This document shows, piece after piece, positions 1-5,151 of a stretch of DNA of 5,428 bases. Under the pieces are notes generated by a model. It was not told the DNA's origin and did not search any database. It saw only the letters and a list, made by a program, of their open reading frames with translations. Location of the stretch: the NCBI GenBank assembly GCA_946530565.1, contig CAMNAE010000132.1, positions 1 through 5,428 on the forward strand. Reading direction: 5' to 3'. This stretch comes from an uncultured Oscillibacter sp. (GTDB taxonomy: Bacteria; Bacillota; Clostridia; Oscillospirales; Oscillospiraceae). The position numbers were made by a program, and so were the translations under genes. Each line of letters opens with the position of its first letter. The stretch's first letter is position 1.

Positions 1-500
1 CCATGGGGGCCGAGGTGGTCTACAACCACGCGGACTACCGGCTCATCAGCTCCCGCGTGCTGCGGGAGTTTGCGAACTTTAAGGAGGTCAATCTCTTCCT
101 GCGGGGGCTTGTGCCGCTGGTGGGCTTCAAGAGCCCCACGGTCAGCTATGACCGCGCCGAGCGCCTCGCCGGCAGGAGCCACTACCCCCTGCGCAAGATG
201 ATCGCCCTGGCGGTGGACGGCATCACCAGCCTCTCGGTCAAGCCTCTGCACCTGATCACGGGCTTTGGCGTGTTCGTCGCGCTCCTGAGCTTCATCGGTG
301 TTCTCTGGGCGCTGATCGCGGCACTCTGCGGCAACACGGTCGCCGGCTGGGCGAGCACGACCTGCATCGTCTGCTTCGTCTCCGGCGTGCAGCTGATCTG
401 TCTCGGTATCCTGGGCGAATATATCGGCAAGATCTATCTGGAGGTCAAGCACCGCCCGCGCTACATCATCAGCGAGCGCACCTGGGAAGAAGAAAAATAA
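1..500 (+). CDS. Family 2 glycosyltransferase, GtrB / DPM1-like, C-terminal part (5' end outside window)
   Basis: The 165 visible codons match the C-terminal half of bacterial polyprenyl-phosphate sugar transferases (GtrB/YkoT type). These enzymes move a sugar from a nucleotide donor to undecaprenyl phosphate at the inner face of the membrane, for later use in envelope or glycan decoration. Visible hallmarks are DYRL (fragment residues 11-14), FLRGLVPLVGF (32-42) and the stretch SHYPLRKMIALAVDGITSLS (59-78), which precedes the membrane anchor in this family. Two hydrophobic helices follow at about 84-109 and 115-138, then the typical basic end with GEYIGKIYLEVKHRPRY (138-154). Full-length members are about 310-330 residues, so roughly half is missing, including the nucleotide-binding fold. 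The ATG at base 3 is in frame but is an internal Met, not the start. The donor sugar cannot be read from this part. A hairpin terminator follows the stop directly, so this ends its transcription unit. Confidence 0.88.
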   Translation, partial: MGAEVVYNHADYRLISSRVLREFANFKEVNLFLRGLVPLVGFKSPTVSYDRAERLAGRSHYPLRKMIALAVDGITSLSVKPLHLITGFGVFVALLSFIGVLWALIAALCGNTVAGWASTTCIVCFVSGVQLICLGILGEYIGKIYLEVKHRPRYIISERTWEEEK

Positions 501-508
501 GAAGAAAG

Positions 509-548
509 CGCCGGAATCGGGAAAAAGTCTTGATTCCGGCGTCTTTTT
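509..548 (+). terminator. Intrinsic terminator after the glycosyltransferase
   Basis: A perfect 10-bp stem, CGCCGGAATC (509-518) with GATTCCGGCG (532-541), encloses a 13-base loop and is followed by TCTTTTT. It lies 9 bases after the stop codon. The upstream A-rich run can pair with part of the T tract. Its 3' arm overlaps the predicted -35 box of the pheST promoter. Confidence 0.85.
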
Positions 549-558
549 GTGGTATGGT
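530..558 (+). promoter_or_regulatory. Probable promoter of the T-box-pheST operon
   Basis: TTGATT (530-535) and TATGGT (553-558) are separated by 17 bases, and a TG pair at 550-551 one base before the -10 gives an extended -10 element. Each hexamer matches the vegetative sigma consensus at 4 of 6 positions. A start near base 565 would place the T-box stem I shortly after the transcript's 5' end, as expected. No better pair is visible between the upstream terminator and the leader. This is an inference from sequence only. Confidence 0.5.
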
Positions 559-575
559 ACGTATGTTCATGCGTT

Positions 576-805
576 GAACACCGCGATGAACGGGAAAATA
601 GTGTGAGATCACCTTCAGAGAGCAGGGGTCAGCGGCTGAAAGCCCCCGCAGGCAGAGCGCGCTTGGTTCGCCCGGGAGCACCGGCCAATCACCGGCGGCT
701 GAAAACCGTTATCTTTTCTTCAAGTGCGGCCCTTTGCGGCCGAATTTGGGTGGTACCGCGGAAGTTTGGCTTTCGTCCCATGGCTTTGGGATGAAAGTCT
801 TTTTT
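576..805 (+). promoter_or_regulatory. T-box riboswitch (tRNA-Phe responsive) leader of pheST
   Basis: This leader RNA senses uncharged tRNA and decides whether transcription enters the synthetase genes. In order: the kink-turn-type lower stem I with GATGAA (585-590) and CGGG (591-594) pairing CCCG (671-674); AGAGAGC (617-623), the conserved distal bulge; a GC-rich apical hairpin with GGCTGAAAGCC (634-644); and the specifier TTC (667-669) followed by a G, reading Phe. CGGCC (727-731) and GGCCG (738-742) form a small stem III. The T-box core AATTTGGGTGGTACCGCG lies at 743-760. Antiterminator: helix A1 is 747-750 with 777-780, the tRNA-binding bulge is TGGTACC (751-757), and helix A2 is 758-764 with 770-776. 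The bulge TGGT can pair with a tRNA 3' end ACCA, which fits the A73 of tRNA-Phe. The gene that follows is pheS, which agrees with the specifier. Confidence 0.95.
768..805 (+). terminator. T-box regulated terminator (attenuator) before pheS
   Basis: A 13-bp stem with two G-U pairs forms between 768-780 (GGCTTTCGTCCCA) and 787-799 (TGGGATGAAAGTC), with a 6-base loop and a run of six T (800-805). Bases 770-780 are also the 3' strand of the antiterminator, so the two structures exclude each other. This is the expected off-state when tRNA-Phe is charged. Confidence 0.92.
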
Positions 806-832
806 ATTGTTTATGATTAGGGAGTAAGAAGA

Positions 833-1858
833 ATGAAAGAATTGATGCAGAAGCTGAGAGAGGCCTCCCTGCAGGCCGTGTCTCAGGCTCCGACCATGGA
901 AACGCTGGAGGAGATGCGCGTCCGCTACCTGGGCAAGAAGGGCGAGCTGACCGGCATCCTCCGTCAGATGGGCAAGCTCTCCGCCGAGGAGCGCCCGGTG
1001 ATGGGACAGCTGGCCAACCAGCTGCGCGGCGATATCGAGGCCGCCATCGACGCGCGCCGCGAGATCCTCAGCAAGGCGCTGCTGGAAATGAAGCTGCAGC
1101 AGGAGGCGCTGGACGTCACCCTGCCCGGCGAGGCCAAGCGTCTCGGCCACAAGCACCCGATGTACAACGTCCTCGACCAGATCAAGGACATCTTCGTCGG
1201 CATGGGCTTCGAGATCCTCGACGGCCCCGAGGTCGAAAAGGCGGAGTACAACTTCGACAAGCTGAACATCGACGCCGGCCACCCCTCCCGCGACTGGACG
1301 GATACCTTCTACTTCACCGAGGACGGCAAGATCCTCCTTCGCACGCAGACCTCGCCGATGCAGATCCACGCCATGGAGACGCGCGAGCTGCCGATCCGCG
1401 TGCTGGCCCCCGGCCGCGTCTACCGCAAGGACGAGGTGGACGCCACCCACAGCCCGATGTTCCATCAGATCGAGGGCCTTGTGGTCGACAAGGGCGTGAC
1501 GATGGCCGATCTCAAGGCCACGCTGAACCTCGTCGTGGAGCAGATCTACGGCAAGGGCACCGTCACGCGCTTCCGCCCGCATCATTTCCCCTTCACCGAA
1601 CCGAGCTGCGAACTGGACATCCAGTGCCACAAGTGCGGTGGCAAGGGCTGCCCGACCTGCAAGGGCGAGGGCTGGATCGAGGTGCTGGGCGCCGGCATGG
1701 TGCACCCGAAGGTGCTCGCCGGCTGCGGCATCGACCCGGACGTCTATTCCGGCTGGGCCTTCGGCATGGGCCTTGAGCGCCTCGCCATGGGTGAGTACAA
1801 GATCACCGACCTGCGGCTGATCTTCGAAAACGACGAGCGCTTCCTGCAGCAGTTTTAA
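833..1858 (+). CDS. pheS: Phenylalanine--tRNA ligase alpha subunit
   Basis: This is the catalytic subunit of the cytoplasmic alpha2-beta2 enzyme that activates Phe with ATP and loads it on tRNA-Phe. It has 341 residues, the normal family length. Residues 1-90 form the N-terminal coiled-coil arm that contacts tRNA. The class II core follows: motif 1 around HPMYNVLDQIKDIF (108-121) to GPEVE (131-135), TQTSPMQ (171-177), motif 2 from GRVYRKDE (194-201) to FHQIEG (210-215), and motif 3 GMGLER (311-316) with its Arg at 316. Ala309 in AFGMG corresponds to the E. coli residue known to limit the size of the amino-acid pocket. A CxxC-x4-CxxC cluster (Cys265, 268, 273, 276) sits in an insert seen in Firmicute enzymes. 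The start has a good ribosome site, AGGGAG (819-824), 8 bases before the ATG. It is controlled by the T-box leader and co-transcribed with pheT. Confidence 0.98.
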   Translation: MKELMQKLREASLQAVSQAPTMETLEEMRVRYLGKKGELTGILRQMGKLSAEERPVMGQLANQLRGDIEAAIDARREILSKALLEMKLQQEALDVTLPGEAKRLGHKHPMYNVLDQIKDIFVGMGFEILDGPEVEKAEYNFDKLNIDAGHPSRDWTDTFYFTEDGKILLRTQTSPMQIHAMETRELPIRVLAPGRVYRKDEVDATHSPMFHQIEGLVVDKGVTMADLKATLNLVVEQIYGKGTVTRFRPHHFPFTEPSCELDIQCHKCGGKGCPTCKGEGWIEVLGAGMVHPKVLAGCGIDPDVYSGWAFGMGLERLAMGEYKITDLRLIFENDERFLQQF

Positions 1859-1861
1859 TCA

Positions 1862-1987
1862 GGCTTCCCCTTGAGGGGGAAGCTGTCAGCCGAAAGGCTG
1901 ACTGATGAGGTGTAAGCACCGACAATAGTGAAGAGGGAACACCCCTCATCCGGCGCTTTTGCGCCACCTTCCCCCGAGGGGGAAGGC
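1862..1987. repeat. Palindromic intergenic element (MITE/REP-like) inside the pheS-pheT gap
   Basis: This is a 126-base element with near mirror symmetry. Hairpin 1: GCTTCCCC (1863-1870) with GGGGAAGC (1876-1883). Hairpin 2: GTCAGCC (1885-1891), GAAA loop, GGCTGAC (1896-1902). Then GATGAGG (1904-1910) pairs at a distance with CCTCATC (1944-1950). Hairpin 3: GGCGC (1952-1956), TTTT loop, GCGCC (1961-1965). Hairpin 4: CCTTCCCCC (1967-1975) with GGGGGAAGG (1978-1986). The outer ends, GGCTTCCCC and GGGGAAGGC, are inverted repeats with one mismatch. The order hairpin-hairpin-GATGAGG is the same read inward from either end. It has no coding capacity and no clear target duplication. It resembles dispersed hairpin elements of gut Clostridia; copy number cannot be judged from one window. 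Confidence 0.75.
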
Positions 1988-1990
1988 GAT

Positions 1991-1998
1991 AAGGAAGG
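1991..1998 (+). promoter_or_regulatory. Ribosome binding site that fixes the pheT start
   Basis: AAGGAAGG ends 8 bases before the ATG at 2007. The reading frame stays open upstream to an ATG at 1959, but that one lies inside the palindromic element, lacks a ribosome site and would add 16 residues unlike any PheT. The product from 2007 begins MKLSRKWLNEFVDL, the normal PheT N-terminus. Confidence 0.85.
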
Positions 1999-2006
1999 AA
2001 GATTAT

Positions 2007-4700
2007 ATGAAACTTTCGAGAAAATGGCTGAATGAATTTGTCGATCTGCCGCTGAGCGAGTTCGACGACCGGGCCTTCGACGAGGCGATGACCGTCTCCG
2101 GCTCCAAGGTCGAAGTCACCGAGGACCTGTCCTCGCGCATGAAAAATGTGAAGGTCGGGCGCATCCTCTCTCTGGAAAAGCACCCGAACTCCGATCATAT
2201 GCTGGTGGCCCAGCTCGACGTCGGCGAAGCTGAGCCCGTGCAGATCTGCACCGGCGCCTGGAACGTCCATGTGGGCGATCTGGTGCCCGCGGCGCTGCAC
2301 AACGCGCTGCTGCCGAACGGCACGAAGATCACGAAGGGCAAGCTGCGCGGCGTGCCTTCCAACGGCATGCTCTGCTCGCTCAAGGAACTGGACGTCACCG
2401 AGCACGATTTCCCCTATGCGAGCATTTTGCCTGCGGCGATCCTCGGCGACTATCACCCGATCGATCCGGCAAAGCCGTCCATTTCGCCCGATATCAAGCC
2501 GGGAGACAAGATCTTCGGCAGCGTTTCCGCAGCAAAGATCACCGGCCTGACGAGAAGAAACTACGCATTGTGGGACTGCAGACTCTCGCTCGGCAATACT
2601 GAAACGGAATGCGTCAGCGACTGCTGCAACCTGCACGAGGGCGATTTGGTGGCCTTCGATACGGCGCGTCCTCATATCTGCTCGCCGGAAGATCTGCGCG
2701 CAAAACCGGAAGAGTTCCCGCACTGCATCCACGACGGCATCCTGATCCTGCGTGAGGACCTCAAGCCCGGTGACGACATGGCGGCGTTCCTCGGACTCGA
2801 CGACCATATCGTTGAGTTCGAGATCACGCCCAACCGCCCGGACTGCCTGTGTGTGATCGGCCTGGCGCGCGAGGCGGCGGCAACTTTTAACAAGGAACTG
2901 AAGCTGCATACCCCCGTCGTCGAGGCCAAAGCGGGCGGCAACATCAACGATCTGACGAAGATCATTATCGAGGACGCCGATCTCTGCCCGCGCTACACCG
3001 CGCGCATGGTGAAAAACGTGAAGATCGCCCCGTCTCCCGCCTGGATGCGCGAGCGCATCCGCAACGCCGGCATGCGCCCGATCAACAACATCGTCGACAT
3101 CACCAACTACGTCATGCTCGAGTACGGCCAGCCGATGCACGCCTTCGATTTCTCCTGCGTGGAGGGCAAGGAAGTCCATATCCGCCGCGCGAAGGAAGGG
3201 GAGAGCATCCAGACCCTGGACGGCACCGAGCGCAAGCTGAACGAAAACATGCTCTGCATCTGCGACGTTGAAAAGCCGATCTGTGTGGCCGGTGTTATGG
3301 GCGGCGCCAACAGCGAGATCGTGGGCGACACTGCGATGGTGCTCTTTGAGAGCGCCAACTTCAACGGTCCCTCCGTCCGCCGCACCGCCACCGCCCTCGG
3401 CATGCGTACCGACGCCTCCTCCCGCTATGAAAAGGGCCTCGATCCGCAGAACACGATGAAGGCCGTGCAGCGCGCCTGTGAGCTGATCGAGCTGCTCGGC
3501 GCGGGCGAGGTCGTCGAGGGCGTCATCGACGTCGTGCCCAATCCGCTGCCTGAGACGACGGTCAAGCTTGAGCCGGAGAAGATCAACGCGCTGCTCGGCA
3601 CCGATATCGACGAGCAGACCATGCGCGAGATCCTGCTGAAGCTGGGCTTCACGCTTGAGGGCGACGTCATCCATGTGCCCTCCTGGCGCGGCGACGTGTC
3701 GCACTATTCCGACATCGCGGAGGAAGTGGCCCGTTTCTACGGCTATAACGAGATCCCTGTGGCCTTCAGCGGCGGCATCAGCACCGCCGGCGGCTTTTCT
3801 CCCGTGCAGCAGTATGAGCGCGAGCTTGGCCAGACCTGCCGCAGCATGGGTCTTGACGAGATCATCACTTATTCCTTCATCAGCCCGAGCTACTACGACA
3901 AGGTCGGCTGGCCGAAGGACGATCCGCGCCGCGAGAGCCTGCGCATCCTCAACCCCCTGGGCGAGGACACCTCCATCATGCGCACCAGCATCCTGCCTTC
4001 GATGCTCGAGATCCTGACCCGCAACTTCAACTACCGCAACAAGGAAGCCCGCCTGTATGAGATCGGCCGCATCTATCTCAAGCGTCCCGACGGCACCGCG
4101 GACGAGCCGAAGATCCTCTCCCTCGGCGCCTACGGCCCGAAGATGAACTTCTTCGTTCTCAAGGGCTGGGTCGAGGATATCATCGCCGGTCTCGGCAGCG
4201 GAGAAGCCCGCTTCGTCGCCGTAAAGGACAATCCCTCCTATCACCCCGGCCGCTGCGCCGGCGTCTGGATGGGCGAACGATATCTCGGCGTTCTGGGTCA
4301 GATCCATCCCTCCGTCGCCGCCAATTACGGCGTGGACGCCGAGCTCTACTGCGCCGAGCTCAGCTTCGACGCGCTCTTTGAGAGCAAGGGCGGCACCCCG
4401 GTCTTCAAGCCGCTGCCGCGCTTCCCGGCCGTTACGCGCGATATCGCTGTTGTCTGCGACGCCTCGATCCCCGTGGGCGATCTGAAGGACTGCATCCTCC
4501 GCTGCGGCGGCAAGTATCTGGTAGGCTGCACGCTCTTTGACGTATACGCCGGCAGCCACATCGCCGCCGGAAAGAAGTCCGTGGCCTTCTCGCTGAGCAT
4601 GCGCGCCGAGGATCAGACCCTGACCGACGAGCATGCGGAAGAGACCATGAAACGGGTCCTGAACGGCCTGGCAGAGCGTTTCGGGGCGGTCATTCGGTAA
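2007..4700 (+). CDS. pheT: Phenylalanine--tRNA ligase beta subunit, with an extra ~100-residue domain
   Basis: This is the beta subunit of phenylalanyl-tRNA synthetase; it binds tRNA-Phe and removes mischarged Tyr. Domains in order: N-terminal B1 strand (1-40); EMAP/OB-type tRNA-binding domain (about 41-130, with GRILSLEKHPNSD and NVHVGDLV); an extra block (139-240); return to B1 ending in ITPNRPDCL (273-281); B3/B4 editing domain (about 325-505, with MRPINNIVDITNYVMLE, QPMHAFD, GVMGG and RYEKGLDP); B5 (about 517-586, ending EEVARFYGY); the catalysis-like core (about 600-800, with EIITYSF and NPLGEDTSIMRTSILPSML); and the ferredoxin-fold anticodon-binding domain (about 804-897, PRFPAVTRDIAV). 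At 897 residues it is about 100 longer than usual (near 800), and the block at 139-240 accounts for the excess. It follows pheS after 148 bases holding a palindromic element, and should share the T-box control. No strong terminator is visible after the stop. Confidence 0.97.
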   Translation: MKLSRKWLNEFVDLPLSEFDDRAFDEAMTVSGSKVEVTEDLSSRMKNVKVGRILSLEKHPNSDHMLVAQLDVGEAEPVQICTGAWNVHVGDLVPAALHNALLPNGTKITKGKLRGVPSNGMLCSLKELDVTEHDFPYASILPAAILGDYHPIDPAKPSISPDIKPGDKIFGSVSAAKITGLTRRNYALWDCRLSLGNTETECVSDCCNLHEGDLVAFDTARPHICSPEDLRAKPEEFPHCIHDGILILREDLKPGDDMAAFLGLDDHIVEFEITPNRPDCLCVIGLAREAAATFNKELKLHTPVVEAKAGGNINDLTKIIIEDADLCPRYTARMVKNVKIAPSPAWMRERIRNAGMRPINNIVDITNYVMLEYGQPMHAFDFSCVEGKEVHIRRAKEGESIQTLDGTERKLNENMLCICDVEKPICVAGVMGGANSEIVGDTAMVLFESANFNGPSVRRTATALGMRTDASSRYEKGLDPQNTMKAVQRACELIELLGAGEVVEGVIDVVPNPLPETTVKLEPEKINALLGTDIDEQTMREILLKLGFTLEGDVIHVPSWRGDVSHYSDIAEEVARFYGYNEIPVAFSGGISTAGGFSPVQQYERELGQTCRSMGLDEIITYSFISPSYYDKVGWPKDDPRRESLRILNPLGEDTSIMRTSILPSMLEILTRNFNYRNKEARLYEIGRIYLKRPDGTADEPKILSLGAYGPKMNFFVLKGWVEDIIAGLGSGEARFVAVKDNPSYHPGRCAGVWMGERYLGVLGQIHPSVAANYGVDAELYCAELSFDALFESKGGTPVFKPLPRFPAVTRDIAVVCDASIPVGDLKDCILRCGGKYLVGCTLFDVYAGSHIAAGKKSVAFSLSMRAEDQTLTDEHAEETMKRVLNGLAERFGAVIR
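2421..2726 (+). other. Extra domain in PheT, probable second OB-fold copy
   Basis: Residues 139-240 of PheT lie between HDFPYA (133-138), where the first tRNA-binding domain normally ends, and IHDGILIL (241-248), where ordinary PheT resumes. Within the block, NLHEGDLV (208-215) matches NVHVGDLV (86-93) of the first domain, RLSLG (192-196) matches QLDVG (69-73), KITGL (177-181) matches RILSL (52-56), and DL...EFPHC (229-240) matches EL...DFPYA (127-138). The segment equivalent to residues 97-126 is mostly missing. I infer an internal duplication that later diverged; the alignment was made by eye. Confidence 0.6.
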
Positions 4701-4749
4701 TTTTTTAAAAAATCTTAAGAAATTTTCATGGCTTTCGACCAAATTTTAC

Positions 4750-4777
4750 TTTACATAACATATTTTTCTGTTATAAT
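4750..4777 (+). promoter_or_regulatory. Promoter of ireB
   Basis: TTTACA (4750-4755), a 16-base spacer and a perfect TATAAT (4772-4777) make a strong vegetative-type promoter in an AT-rich gap. The start would fall near 4784, giving a leader of about 30 bases with the ribosome site GGGAGGGAG (4800-4808) before the ATG at 4814. A 9-base inverted repeat spans the -10 box. Confidence 0.82.
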
Positions 4778-4813
4778 ATGTTACAGAAATGAAATTTTTG
4801 GGAGGGAGCATTC

Positions 4814-5056
4814 ATGGAAGATGCCACCAGAAAATTTACCGCGCTTGACAGTAAGGCCGAGATGAAGGAGATCCTGTCGTCCGTGTATAACTCCCTGATG
4901 GTCAAGGGCTACAACCCCATCAACCAGATCGTGGGTTATATCCTGTCTGAGGATCCGACTTATATCACCAATTACAACAGCGCCCGCACGCTGATCACCC
5001 GCATCGACCGGGATGAGCTGCTGCAGGAACTGCTGCGGACTTATCTGGAAAAGTAA
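4814..5056 (+). CDS. ireB: IreB family regulatory phosphoprotein (UPF0297/DUF965)
   Basis: This 80-residue cytosolic protein is the full family length. The signature is KGYNPINQIVGYILSEDPTYIT (residues 31 to 52), followed by NSARTLI (55-61) and the acidic/basic end RDELLQELLRTYL (66-78), all typical of IreB/YrzL. In Enterococcus faecalis IreB is a substrate of the PASTA Ser/Thr kinase IreK, is phosphorylated at two N-terminal Thr residues, and lowers intrinsic cephalosporin resistance. Here Thr5 and Thr9 are the N-terminal candidates. It has its own promoter and a strong ribosome site, and is followed by a terminator. In many Firmicutes the gene sits between alaS and the ruvX (yqgF) homologue; here it stands alone after pheT, so its usual partners are elsewhere or lost. 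The family assignment is firm; the role in this organism is inferred. Confidence 0.94.
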   Translation: MEDATRKFTALDSKAEMKEILSSVYNSLMVKGYNPINQIVGYILSEDPTYITNYNSARTLITRIDRDELLQELLRTYLEK

Positions 5057-5070
5057 ATCAGCCGGTAAAC

Positions 5071-5107
5071 AGGACCGGCGAGACTATGATGTCCCGCCGG
5101 TCTTTCT
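5071..5107 (+). terminator. Intrinsic terminator after ireB
   Basis: GACCGGCG (5073-5080) pairs perfectly with CGCCGGTC (5095-5102) around a 14-base loop, followed by TTTCTTT. The stem begins 16 bases after the ireB stop. An upstream GCCGGT (5061-5066) can compete for the same 5' arm. Confidence 0.75.
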
Positions 5108-5113
5108 TTGTGT

Positions 5114-5148
5114 AAAAAACGGACGCACCGCAAGGGCGCGTCCGTTTT
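5114..5148. terminator. Bidirectional terminator between ireB and the CotH-like gene
   Basis: AAAACGGACGC (5116-5126) and GCGTCCGTTTT (5138-5148) form an 11-bp perfect stem with an 11-base loop. On the minus strand the stem is followed by six T (A run 5114-5119), making a strong terminator starting 4 bases after the stop of the convergent gene. On the plus strand a TTTT run gives a weaker second stop for ireB. Confidence 0.85.
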
Positions 5149-5151
5149 GCT

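Noticed and set aside
614..616. A second TTC triplet just before AGAGAGC as the T-box specifier
   Set aside because: It lies on the 5' strand of stem I close to the distal bulge. The specifier belongs on the 3' strand, before the CCCGGGAG segment, where TTC 667-669 fits.
549..794. A plus-strand 81-codon frame inside the pheS leader
   Set aside because: Every part of it is explained by the T-box structure, there is no ribosome site, and the product is Arg/Pro-rich without a known pattern.
689..1705. A 338-codon minus-strand open frame over the T-box and pheS
   Set aside because: It overlaps both the T-box terminator and pheS and shows the same low-complexity His/Leu/Ala/Asp pattern, with no ribosome site or family match.
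1861..1990. The pheS-pheT gap as a short CRISPR array or a terminator
   Set aside because: The hairpins are inverted, not direct, repeats with no equal spacers. None is followed by a T tract on the plus strand, so neither a CRISPR array nor an intrinsic terminator is supported.
1959..2006. Upstream ATG at 1959 as the pheT start
   Set aside because: It falls within hairpin 3 of the repeat, has no ribosome site and adds a non-PheT leader, whereas 2007 has a well-spaced site and the normal N-terminus.
4700..4713. ATTTTTTAAAAAAT palindrome after pheT as a terminator
   Set aside because: It is a perfect 14-base palindrome but made only of A and T with no loop, so the stem would be weak. No GC-rich hairpin is visible before ireB, so the pheT transcript end is unknown.
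1803..4742. A 979-codon open frame on the minus strand covering pheT
   Set aside because: It lies opposite a certain pheT, has no recognisable domain, is rich in Ala, Leu, Val, Asp and Arg as expected from the complement of GC-rich codons, and runs through the palindromic repeat. It is a shadow frame.
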